This document shows positions 35,537 through 43,391 of a stretch of 64,000 nucleotides of DNA, piece after piece (position 1 is the first letter of the stretch; each line of letters opens with the position of its first letter). The DNA is from Vibrio gigantis. GTDB taxonomy: Bacteria; Pseudomonadota; Gammaproteobacteria; Enterobacterales; Vibrionaceae. The notes beneath the pieces are model-generated. The model did not search any database and was not told where the DNA came from. It saw nothing but the letters and a program-made list of their open reading frames with translations. Where the stretch lies: NCBI RefSeq assembly GCF_024347515.1, contig NZ_AP025493.1:1954506-2018505 (forward strand). The letters run 5' to 3'. The position numbers and the translations under genes were made by a program.

Positions 35537-35623
35537 TAACAAAGCATTTAAGAGTGATTCGCAACACTTGGCAGTTTCGCTTCGCTCAAGTATAGCCAAG
35601 CGCCGCTCACACCTTAATGCGGC
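35537..35623 (+). repeat. attC site 2, split by IS copy 2
   Basis: Starts TAACAAAGCATTTAAG, contains CAACACTTGGCAG, and ends CCTTAATGCGGC at the element. The right core GTTA resumes at 36987. Arms pair as expected (AAGCATTTAAG-like with CTTAATGC). Confidence 0.85.
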
Positions 35624-35891
35624 TACATGGATTCCCCCCAGGTTGTCAAACATCCGCTAAACTTATGTTGATTGGTTTTGGACTGCCGCTCTACATTCGG
35701 CCTACTTATCGACGATTCGCATACGTCGTGGCCCTGATGACTTTGCGCGACTGCGGTGCCTTATTCGTTAGATGACATCTAGTGTGTCCGCCGCATTAAC
35801 AGGCTCTCCGCAAGTGGTCTTAACCTATCTCCATCATTAGCGTCTGCAATGACCCGGTGGGTTTAACTCTTTATGCTGCTTAGGTTTTTAC
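35624..35891 (-). ncRNA. Putative guide RNA region, IS copy 2
   Basis: Same non-coding end as in copy 1; the junction-like segments lie at 35763-35771 and 35796-35805. Confidence 0.45.
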
Positions 35892-36917
35892 TTAAGCAGC
35901 ATAGTTTTCGTATTCGGTTTGATTGTGTAAAAGCGACCATATAATTCGTGCGTTCTTCGCGGCAAGTGCCACTATTGCTCGGTTCATTCCTCTGCGCTCC
36001 AGGACGCCTCGACACCACTGACTTAACTTATCTTGCTTGTCGCCAAGGTTGGCAATCACGGTCCTTGCTCCGTGAACTAATAGTGTTCGTAAGTATTTGT
36101 CGCCGTGTTTAGTTATCCGGCCTAAGCGAGGTTTCCCTCCTGTCGAATATTGCTTTGGTACTAAGCCTAGCCAAGCAGAGAAATCGCGACTTTTATCAAA
36201 TTGAGAACCATTACCTATCGAAGCGAGTATCGCAGTAGCGGTTTGCGGTCCAATGCCACGAACCTTCATCACTCGTTGAACATTAGCGCTGACCTTAGCA
36301 AAAGAATCGAAGACTTGTTCAGTATCTGCGATACGTTGATTCAATTCTCCAAGGTGTTGGTAAGCATCGGCAATTACTGTTCTTGCGAGGTGTGGCAGTT
36401 CATTTTCTGCATCTTCGAGCATTAAGGGAACCTGTTTCATCAATGAAGAGCGACCAACAGGAATGATTAATCCGAATTCAGAAAGCAGGGCACGCATGCG
36501 ATTCATAAGCGCGGTGCGTTCACGAACCCAATGCTCTCTCATTCTATGTACCGATAGGATGGCTTGTTGCTCGGGGGATTTTACGGGTACAAAGCGAGTT
36601 GATGGACGCTGAACAGCTTCGCATATGGCAACAGCATCATTAAGGTCATTCTTTCCCTTAGTTCGATAAGGAACTACGTATTTAACGGCCATAATACGGG
36701 CGTCATGCCCCAGTTTATTGAGTGTTCTTGCCCAATAATGTGCACCACCACACGCTTCGACGCCTATACGCATGAGTGGCATATTTGCTATTGTAGTCAG
36801 TAGTTTAGAGCGGGTTACTGACTTATGAAGTATGACCTTACCATTTTGGTCTACGGCATGAAGACTGAAGTGGTTTTTAGCTAGGTCGATACCGCAGAAA
36901 TAAGAATAATCAGACAT
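35892..36917 (-). CDS. IS110-family transposase, copy 2
   Basis: 341 residues, identical to the products of copies 1 and 3, with intact DEDD residues (D11, E54, D91, D94) and the C-terminal serine domain. The GGAGG ribosome site is the same. Intact frame and identity of copies suggest recent transposition. Confidence 0.95.
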   Translation of the reverse strand: MSDYSYFCGIDLAKNHFSLHAVDQNGKVILHKSVTRSKLLTTIANMPLMRIGVEACGGAHYWARTLNKLGHDARIMAVKYVVPYRTKGKNDLNDAVAICEAVQRPSTRFVPVKSPEQQAILSVHRMREHWVRERTALMNRMRALLSEFGLIIPVGRSSLMKQVPLMLEDAENELPHLARTVIADAYQHLGELNQRIADTEQVFDSFAKVSANVQRVMKVRGIGPQTATAILASIGNGSQFDKSRDFSAWLGLVPKQYSTGGKPRLGRITKHGDKYLRTLLVHGARTVIANLGDKQDKLSQWCRGVLERRGMNRAIVALAAKNARIIWSLLHNQTEYENYAA

Positions 36918-37009
36918 GGTGCCTCCGATGCATTTAAGTACCACATAAGTGTGGCAGATCCTCGGTAGGGGGAATCCATGTCATTCGTTATATTATTTAG
37001 AGGATTAGT

Positions 37010-38089
37010 ATGAAAGATAGTGATGAGATAATAAAAGAGTATAGTAAAGATAAGGCGGTCTATGATTCTTTAGAAAAAGTGACCAACGGGCTAATTTCAA
37101 CCTTACTATCAAATGATTCAATCGATGTTCATTCAATTACAAGTCGATGTAAAACTGTAAGTAGTCTACGCGGAAAAGTAAATCGTCCAGATAAAAGTTA
37201 CTCTTCGTTAAAAGATATTACTGATATCGTAGGGCTCCGTGTTACTACGTACTTCTCCGATCATGTGGATATAATCTCACAAATTATCGAGAATGAATTT
37301 GTTGTAGACAGAGAAAACTCCATTGATAAGCGCAAAGCAATTGAACCAGATCGGTTTGGATACATGTCTCTTCACTTGGTAGCAGAGCATGCTGATACTC
37401 GGACAAATCTCCCAGAATATAAGAAGTTTAAAGGTATTAAGTTTGAAATACAGATCCGAACTATTCTTCAACATGCATGGGCAGAAATTGAACATGACAT
37501 AGGGTACAAATCTAGTTCTCAAGTTCCTGTTAGCTTGAGACGCAGATTCTCAAGACTGTCTGGACTTTTGGAGTTGGCTGATGAAGAGTTTTTCGGTATA
37601 AGAAATGAAATCAGTGCTTATAAGAATGAATTGGTAGACTCGATAAAATCAAATCCTCTTTCTGTAAATTTAGATCTAGATTCAATTGAAAGTTTTGTTA
37701 GTAACAATGAACTGGTAAATGAATTGGAAAATGAATTCAGTAAGGTCTTCAATTGTCCATTAACTGATAGCAGTAGAAATATGTTAAGCCGATTCCTTAA
37801 TCATATGAATAGTTTGGATATTAATACTATTCATGACTTGTCTGACGCATACCTTCAAAGTCAGCAGTATTTAGTACCATTCTTAGAGATCTGGCTCATG
37901 GATCCAGATGGTTCAAAGGCTAAATTCCCGTCGGTTGAACGCGGAATCTCGCTCTTATATGTATGCTACATCACATTAGCATTGAGAGATGATGAAAAGT
38001 ATTTCCAGAAATTTATAGAGAACTCTAAGTTTGGAGCTAATATCGAAAGTAAAATTAAGTCAACCTTCTCTCGTTTAAGCGTTGAATAA
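37010..38089 (+). CDS. RelA/SpoT-domain protein (alarmone synthetase-like) in cassette
   Basis: 359 residues; AGAGGA lies 5-6 bases before the ATG. Residues about 40-165 form a RelA/SpoT nucleotide-pyrophosphokinase domain, with SRCKTVSSLRGK, LKDITDIVGLRV, RFGYMSLHLV and FEIQIRTILQHAWAEIEHD. The last block holds the catalytic glutamate and the QxRT motif. No HD hydrolase, TGS or ACT domain is present. The C-terminal half (about 200-359) is helical and not recognised. Such stand-alone synthetases make (p)ppGpp or related products; some, the toxic small alarmone synthetases, are toxins with an adjacent or fused neutralising domain. No separate antitoxin gene is next to it. Confidence 0.8.
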   Translation: MKDSDEIIKEYSKDKAVYDSLEKVTNGLISTLLSNDSIDVHSITSRCKTVSSLRGKVNRPDKSYSSLKDITDIVGLRVTTYFSDHVDIISQIIENEFVVDRENSIDKRKAIEPDRFGYMSLHLVAEHADTRTNLPEYKKFKGIKFEIQIRTILQHAWAEIEHDIGYKSSSQVPVSLRRRFSRLSGLLELADEEFFGIRNEISAYKNELVDSIKSNPLSVNLDLDSIESFVSNNELVNELENEFSKVFNCPLTDSSRNMLSRFLNHMNSLDINTIHDLSDAYLQSQQYLVPFLEIWLMDPDGSKAKFPSVERGISLLYVCYITLALRDDEKYFQKFIENSKFGANIESKIKSTFSRLSVE

Positions 38090-38091
38090 TA

Positions 38092-38211
38092 TAACAAACA
38101 ATTTAAGATTGATTCAGCACGCTTGGCATTTTTGTTTGAGTTAAGTTCAGTGTTTACGGCGGTTAAATTGAGTATTGTGGTCGCGTGCTTCACACCTTAA
38201 TTGGGCGTTAT
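38092..38211 (+). repeat. attC site 3 (intact)
   Basis: Starts TAACAAACAATTTAAGATTG, has GCACGCTTGGCATTTTT, and ends GCGTGCTTCACACCTTAA then TTGGGCGTTAT. The inner arms GCACGC and GCGTGC pair. Confidence 0.9.
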
Positions 38212-38227
38212 ATTTCAGGAGAACAAA

Positions 38228-38932
38228 GTGCAGTTAAATCGAAGTTTCATTCTAAAAATTAAAAACTCTCTAGAAAACTCAGCTTTCAGTGCTGATGACT
38301 TCGAATTTGAGTTTCCAGTTAATGATGAGTTAATTATCATTACCTTTTCTCATCATCCTCAATTTCAGTTCTCAATTCGTGAAGTTCAATATTCAAATGA
38401 GATTAAGAAGTCAAAGCCGATTTAACATGACATCTTCAGCAGAGCGCTGCGTGGGCAGCCTAAAGGTGATGAGACTGAATTTATTACGGAGCAAATCCGA
38501 GAGTTCGAAGTTACGATGTCCCCTGGTGAACTCAAGTCTGTAAATCAATTTAGAGAATCTAACTTGGGGCGTGTTACGTACGATATTGAAAGTTGGTGCA
38601 GTAATATCGAATCTGAACTAGTAGTTTTGTATGCGGAACCCCCATCTTGTGATGATCAGTTAGCTAACCAAATTGATGAAATGTTTCCTAATGAAATGCT
38701 TGATTCTGAAGAGCGCTTTAGTGAATTGGAATTGGAAGCCTTAAAAGAAAATTTAGAAAGCCTCTTTGATCGAATCAACGATATTCGGGAAGAATGTAAT
38801 CTATCGGAAGAAAGGCTCAAGACTTTGCACGCTGCGCTAAACAAAGCACAGAACAATGCCAAATTCTATCCAAAAGGAGCGTGGTTACGCTTTAACAAAG
38901 CAAAAATTACTGGCTCATTAAAAAATTGTTAG
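38228..38932 (+). pseudogene. Unknown cassette gene broken by one in-frame stop
   Basis: A GTG at 38228 with AGGAG 6 bases upstream opens a frame that stops at TAA (38423-38425) after 65 residues. The same frame then continues without interruption from 38426 to 38932. Removing that one codon gives about 234 residues; the second part begins HDIFSRALRGQPKGDETEF and ends GSLKNC. The join reads naturally, and the second part has no ribosome site before its first ATG at 38516. The gene is most likely inactivated by a nonsense mutation, or, less likely, is read through. The C-terminal half is acidic and coiled-coil-like (SEERFSELELEALKENLESL). No family recognised. Confidence 0.65.
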
Positions 38933-38994
38933 CAGCCCCATAAATCAGGCAGCTAGGCTATGAAGTCATAAAGAAGATTGTGTTGAAAGAAATA

Positions 38995-39112
38995 TAACAA
39001 ACTGTTTAAGAGTGATTCCTAACGCTTGGCATTTTCAGTGTTAATTTGGAGTTAGGTGTTTACGGTGTAATCATTGGGTTTAGTGGTTGCGTTACTCACA
39101 CCTTAACAGGGC
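38995..39112 (+). repeat. attC site 4, split by IS copy 3
   Basis: Starts TAACAAACTGTTTAAG, contains TAACGCTTGGCATTTT, and ends GCGTTACTCACACC then TTAACAGGGC at the element. The right core GTTA resumes at 40476. Confidence 0.85.
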
Positions 39113-39380
39113 TACATGGATTCCCCCCAGGTTGTCAAACATCCGCTAAACTTATGTTGATTGGTTTTGGACTGCCGCTCTACATTCGGCCTACTTATCG
39201 ACGATTCGCATACGTCGTGGCCCTGATGACTTTGCGCGACTGCGGTGCCTTATTCGTTAGATGACATCTAGTGTGTCCGCCGCATTAACAGGCTCTCCGC
39301 AAGTGGTCTTAACCTATCTCCATCATTAGCGTCTGCAATGACCCGGTGGGTTTAACTCTTTATGCTGCTTAGGTTTTTAC
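39113..39380 (-). ncRNA. Putative guide RNA region, IS copy 3
   Basis: Same non-coding end as in copies 1 and 2; the junction-like segments lie at 39252-39260 and 39285-39294. The left flank of this copy (TTAACAGGGC) is the closest to the internal TTAACAGGCT. Confidence 0.45.
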
Positions 39381-40406
39381 TTAAGCAGCATAGTTTTCGT
39401 ATTCGGTTTGATTGTGTAAAAGCGACCATATAATTCGTGCGTTCTTCGCGGCAAGTGCCACTATTGCTCGGTTCATTCCTCTGCGCTCCAGGACGCCTCG
39501 ACACCACTGACTTAACTTATCTTGCTTGTCGCCAAGGTTGGCAATCACGGTCCTTGCTCCGTGAACTAATAGTGTTCGTAAGTATTTGTCGCCGTGTTTA
39601 GTTATCCGGCCTAAGCGAGGTTTCCCTCCTGTCGAATATTGCTTTGGTACTAAGCCTAGCCAAGCAGAGAAATCGCGACTTTTATCAAATTGAGAACCAT
39701 TACCTATCGAAGCGAGTATCGCAGTAGCGGTTTGCGGTCCAATGCCACGAACCTTCATCACTCGTTGAACATTAGCGCTGACCTTAGCAAAAGAATCGAA
39801 GACTTGTTCAGTATCTGCGATACGTTGATTCAATTCTCCAAGGTGTTGGTAAGCATCGGCAATTACTGTTCTTGCGAGGTGTGGCAGTTCATTTTCTGCA
39901 TCTTCGAGCATTAAGGGAACCTGTTTCATCAATGAAGAGCGACCAACAGGAATGATTAATCCGAATTCAGAAAGCAGGGCACGCATGCGATTCATAAGCG
40001 CGGTGCGTTCACGAACCCAATGCTCTCTCATTCTATGTACCGATAGGATGGCTTGTTGCTCGGGGGATTTTACGGGTACAAAGCGAGTTGATGGACGCTG
40101 AACAGCTTCGCATATGGCAACAGCATCATTAAGGTCATTCTTTCCCTTAGTTCGATAAGGAACTACGTATTTAACGGCCATAATACGGGCGTCATGCCCC
40201 AGTTTATTGAGTGTTCTTGCCCAATAATGTGCACCACCACACGCTTCGACGCCTATACGCATGAGTGGCATATTTGCTATTGTAGTCAGTAGTTTAGAGC
40301 GGGTTACTGACTTATGAAGTATGACCTTACCATTTTGGTCTACGGCATGAAGACTGAAGTGGTTTTTAGCTAGGTCGATACCGCAGAAATAAGAATAATC
40401 AGACAT
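39381..40406 (-). CDS. IS110-family transposase, copy 3
   Basis: 341 residues, identical to the other two copies, with all DEDD catalytic positions and the C-terminal serine-containing domain intact. Confidence 0.95.
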   Translation of the reverse strand: MSDYSYFCGIDLAKNHFSLHAVDQNGKVILHKSVTRSKLLTTIANMPLMRIGVEACGGAHYWARTLNKLGHDARIMAVKYVVPYRTKGKNDLNDAVAICEAVQRPSTRFVPVKSPEQQAILSVHRMREHWVRERTALMNRMRALLSEFGLIIPVGRSSLMKQVPLMLEDAENELPHLARTVIADAYQHLGELNQRIADTEQVFDSFAKVSANVQRVMKVRGIGPQTATAILASIGNGSQFDKSRDFSAWLGLVPKQYSTGGKPRLGRITKHGDKYLRTLLVHGARTVIANLGDKQDKLSQWCRGVLERRGMNRAIVALAAKNARIIWSLLHNQTEYENYAA

Positions 40407-40498
40407 GGTGCCTCCGATGCATTTAAGTACCACATAAGTGTGGCAGATCCTCGGTAGGGGGAATCCATGTCATTCGTTATGTGATTTTTGAGGTTTGT

Positions 40499-41179
40499 GT
40501 GAAAAATTGGTTAGAAAGAAATAAAATTTACTTTGAAACATTAGCTCCAGTTCTAATAAGTATTGCTGCATTGCTTGTTTCGGTTTCATCTTATTTGCTG
40601 ACTGAAAAGCAGTTACGAATAGCATCTTTAGACGCCGAGCCGAATATATTTTTAAAAGAAGTCTACCTTTATGATCCGACACTAAAACGCGCATATGAGC
40701 AAGAATTAAGGATCTTCAATTCAGGTGAAAGTATTAGTAACTTTGATGCTAGTTTGCATACTATTGTAGAAGTTGAGTTTTTTACACCACAGGGGAAGCA
40801 AACGACATATGTTCCTCTTTATGGTTATTATCATGGTTGGTATCCGACAGCTGAACCAACTGGAGAGCTAACGTTGGTGAAAGGGCATCTCAATAATGAA
40901 CGCTTTTTTGATGTCATTTGGTCTTTGAAAGATCCCAAATTTGTTGAAGAGCATGGGACAGTGTTTTTACGGTTAAGGCACTCTGTTGAAGTTACATACA
41001 GAAATAAGTTAGGGGAGAAGGGACAAAAGTACTTCATTGACCATTCTCCAGCATCAAAAAATCATTATTTAGCTTTCAATAGAAATTTTGATCCACTTAA
41101 AGCCAAGGACGTATCAGATCTCAACCTTGAGCACTTGAGTCTGGTGATTAATGAAAAGAAATTAGCTATGGCACACTAA
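40499..41179 (+). CDS. Membrane-anchored cassette protein of unknown function
   Basis: 226 residues from a GTG at 40499 with GAGG 5 bases upstream; a GTG at 40481 has no such site. One hydrophobic helix (about 15-34, PVLISIAALLVSVSSYLL) is followed by a domain of about 185 residues rich in beta-strand and aromatic residues. No catalytic motif was recognised. The gene follows IS copy 3 directly and precedes attC 5. The helix-plus-globular layout recalls the cassette protein at 34977, but no clear sequence similarity is visible. Confidence 0.65.
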   Translation: MKNWLERNKIYFETLAPVLISIAALLVSVSSYLLTEKQLRIASLDAEPNIFLKEVYLYDPTLKRAYEQELRIFNSGESISNFDASLHTIVEVEFFTPQGKQTTYVPLYGYYHGWYPTAEPTGELTLVKGHLNNERFFDVIWSLKDPKFVEEHGTVFLRLRHSVEVTYRNKLGEKGQKYFIDHSPASKNHYLAFNRNFDPLKAKDVSDLNLEHLSLVINEKKLAMAH

Positions 41180-41184
41180 TCACA

Positions 41185-41305
41185 TAACAAACAATTTAAG
41201 AGTGATTCACCACGCTTGGCATTTTTGGTTTAGGTCAAGTTCAGTGTTTACGGTGTCCAAATTAAGTTGTGTGGTCGCGTGGTTCACACCTTAATTGGGC
41301 GTTAG
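41185..41305 (+). repeat. attC site 5 (intact)
   Basis: TAACAAACAATTTAAGAGTG, CCACGCTTGGCATTTTT, GCGTGGTTCACACCTTAA, then TTGGGCGTTAG. The inner arms CCACGC and GCGTGG pair. Closest in the window to a textbook Vibrio repeat. Confidence 0.92.
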
Positions 41306-41328
41306 TTTAATTTAGGTATGAGTTCAGA

Positions 41329-42849
41329 ATGTTAATAGAAAAATATATATCAATGATTGATGAAGGTGGTCCGAAGAGTTATTACTCTTTTGAAACGTTG
41401 GTTCAGCATTTGTTAAAGAAGCATGTTGAAAGTCAAAATAAACCTTTTAGTCATTTCGACCGAAGAAAGATGGCTGATTTTGGGGATGCTATAGCTCCTG
41501 AAGGTTTTGATAATTTTGATGGTCCAACACTAATTGAAGTCAAATTCAATCTAGATAATGTACATTTCAAGAAGTATATTGAGCGATTATTTCGTTTTAC
41601 CGAATATAGTGATTTAAAGTCTGAGTTTAAGCACCTAATCATAATATCAGCTAAACCTATACCAGCTCGTTTTGTTGAAAGATATGGGGAAATATTGTCC
41701 TCGGGAAACTGGCCATTTAAAGTGAGTTTATGGGGGCCAAAGGAATTAAATATAGTAGTAGAAAAACATCAGCAGCTTGCAGAAGAAATTGCAAATAACT
41801 TGTTCTCATTGAGACTTGATGATGCCATTAAAAATCAAAGTGTCGATTGGAAACAAGAACGAACAAATACAATTGAAACGATAGCTAGTTGTTATAAAAG
41901 AGGGCAGTTTTCTTTAATACTAGGCGCTGGTGTTTCGAGTAGTGCAGGTATGCCTGATTGGAATACGCTTTTAAATTCGCTATTTGTAAGGTATATGGCG
42001 ATGAAATTTGATGGCGATATGACAATCTCCGATGAGGATATTACAGAACTTGTTCAGAGGTTGAACGTTATAGACGAACCTTCTGCTCTCATGGCTGCTC
42101 GTTATTTGCGCAGAGGGCTATCTAACAATGGTCGAGATGCTCAAGGTTTTATTGAAGCTGTCACTGATAGCCTTTACAAGCTAAGAAATACATCATTCGA
42201 TATTAATTCACCACTAATTAAGTCGTTATCTTCTATGTGTATACCTAGACGAACAGGAGCTAAGATTAAATCAGTAGTTACATATAATTTTGATGATTTA
42301 TTAGAGCGTCAATTGTCGAGTGATTCTATTCAATTTAGGTCAATTTATACTGAGAATGAAAGTTATGATCCTGATGACTTGCCAGTATACCATGCGCATG
42401 GTTTTTTGCCTGAAGACCAATCAAATTATCAAGACTTAAATGAATCTACGTTGGTTTTTTCTGAGGAAGGCTATCATCATATCTATTCTAATCCATATCA
42501 TTGGTCTAATTTAGTCCAACTTAATACTTTTAGAGAAAATAATTGTTTGATGGTTGGTTTATCTATGACAGATCCTAATTTGAGAAGGCTTCTGGATATA
42601 TCATCAAAAAATTTAGAACATAGTAAACACTTTGCATTTATGAAGCGTTTAACTGCTGGTGACTTTTGTTTTAACGGTACTGAAACGGTGGAAAATCAAA
42701 TAATTGGCAATGTGGAGTCAGCTGAAAAGTTTTTGAAACAACATCATACGCTTAATGAAGAGCTGATGCGAGAACTTGGGGTCACAATAGTCTGGTATGA
42801 GAACTACGCAGAAATCCCTGAAATTATTGCGCGTGTCGTGGGAAATTAA
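41329..42849 (+). CDS. PD-(D/E)xK nuclease-like / SIR2-domain fusion protein in cassette
   Basis: 506 residues. The N-terminal part (about 1-150) has a restriction-nuclease-like core: FGDAIAPEGF with D53, then GPTLIEVKF with E70 and K72, as in Mrr-type PD-(D/E)xK folds. The C-terminal part is a SIR2 domain: the NAD-binding loop SLILGAGVSSSAGMPDW (196-212), VVTYNFDDLLE (316-326), and the HAHG block (355-358) where deacetylases have their catalytic histidine. MVGLSMTDPN follows. Bacterial SIR2 effectors of this kind cleave NAD+ and kill or arrest infected cells. The fusion suggests an anti-phage effector with a nucleic-acid-sensing or -cutting half. Single-gene cassette between attC 5 and 6; function inferred. 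Confidence 0.8.
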   Translation: MLIEKYISMIDEGGPKSYYSFETLVQHLLKKHVESQNKPFSHFDRRKMADFGDAIAPEGFDNFDGPTLIEVKFNLDNVHFKKYIERLFRFTEYSDLKSEFKHLIIISAKPIPARFVERYGEILSSGNWPFKVSLWGPKELNIVVEKHQQLAEEIANNLFSLRLDDAIKNQSVDWKQERTNTIETIASCYKRGQFSLILGAGVSSSAGMPDWNTLLNSLFVRYMAMKFDGDMTISDEDITELVQRLNVIDEPSALMAARYLRRGLSNNGRDAQGFIEAVTDSLYKLRNTSFDINSPLIKSLSSMCIPRRTGAKIKSVVTYNFDDLLERQLSSDSIQFRSIYTENESYDPDDLPVYHAHGFLPEDQSNYQDLNESTLVFSEEGYHHIYSNPYHWSNLVQLNTFRENNCLMVGLSMTDPNLRRLLDISSKNLEHSKHFAFMKRLTAGDFCFNGTETVENQIIGNVESAEKFLKQHHTLNEELMRELGVTIVWYENYAEIPEIIARVVGN

Positions 42850-42850
42850 A

Positions 42851-42971
42851 CTAACAAAGCCATCAACACGATTTATTACATTCGGCATTCTAGGTTTACT
42901 TTAGTTTCAGTGAATTAGGTGGTAAATTTGGCTTTTGCGCCATAGTAATAAACGTGTTATGGCGGCGTTAG
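42851..42971 (+). repeat. attC site 6 (intact, divergent type)
   Basis: Starts CTAACAAAGCCATCAACACG and ends AAACGTGTTATGGC then GGCGTTAG. The outer arms (GCCAT, AACACG, TTTATTAC) pair with GTAATAAA, CGTGTT and ATGGC over about 22 bases. The primary sequence differs from the other sites, but the single-stranded fold is that of an attC. Confidence 0.85.
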
Positions 42972-42999
42972 GCATTCCAGAGTTTGAGGTAGGTAAGTT

Positions 43000-43386
43000 G
43001 TGATATATGGAACAAGGGCTGATAGCTCTATAGAAGATAGAATAGCTGCAGAATCTGTAAGAGAAAGGGTGTTTCTAGCTGTTCAGGAACTATGTGTTGG
43101 ACGTGGTGATGTTAGAAGTCGATTAATTCCAGCGATAAATACATTATTGCCATTAAGTGCTAGTGAATTTCCCGAAGTACTGCAAAGTGACTTTGAATGG
43201 GTTATGAGTGAATCGATGAAATACAAATCAGATATTCCAATGCATCGAAGCGATCTTGAAGCAACGATGAAGCGGATATATAACTCGACGGGTGAGAAAA
43301 TCGCTCAAAGAATATTCGACATGTATAAGGCTATTCAGGATATCCGAGGTTTTCCTCTATTAGGGAATCGTAAACCAAGTGAATGA
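43000..43386 (+). CDS. Unknown cassette protein, 128 residues
   Basis: Begins at a GTG with AGGTAGG upstream. The product is soluble and mostly helical, with no signal or metal motif. It contains the segment ELCVGRGDVRSRLIPAINTLLPL, and the C terminus ends LLGNRKPSE. No family was recognised. It follows attC 6 by 28 bases; the expected attC after it starts (TAACAAACGAC at 43392) but is cut off by the decayed IS110-type element. Confidence 0.6.
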   Translation: MIYGTRADSSIEDRIAAESVRERVFLAVQELCVGRGDVRSRLIPAINTLLPLSASEFPEVLQSDFEWVMSESMKYKSDIPMHRSDLEATMKRIYNSTGEKIAQRIFDMYKAIQDIRGFPLLGNRKPSE

Positions 43387-43391
43387 ATGCC

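Larger units (their letters stand above)
35624..36986 (-). mobile_element. IS110-family (IS1111-group) element, copy 2
   Basis: 1363 bp, apparently identical to copy 1, with the same inverted repeat, the same orientation and the same insertion point GGC/GTTA in an attC right core. It starts 2119 bases after copy 1 starts, so a crossover between the two would remove one cassette. Confidence 0.92.
39113..40475 (-). mobile_element. IS110-family (IS1111-group) element, copy 3
   Basis: 1363 bp with the same ends, orientation and target position (GGC/GTTA) as copies 1 and 2. It starts 3489 bases after copy 2 starts. The three copies show no difference that I could find by eye. Confidence 0.92.
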
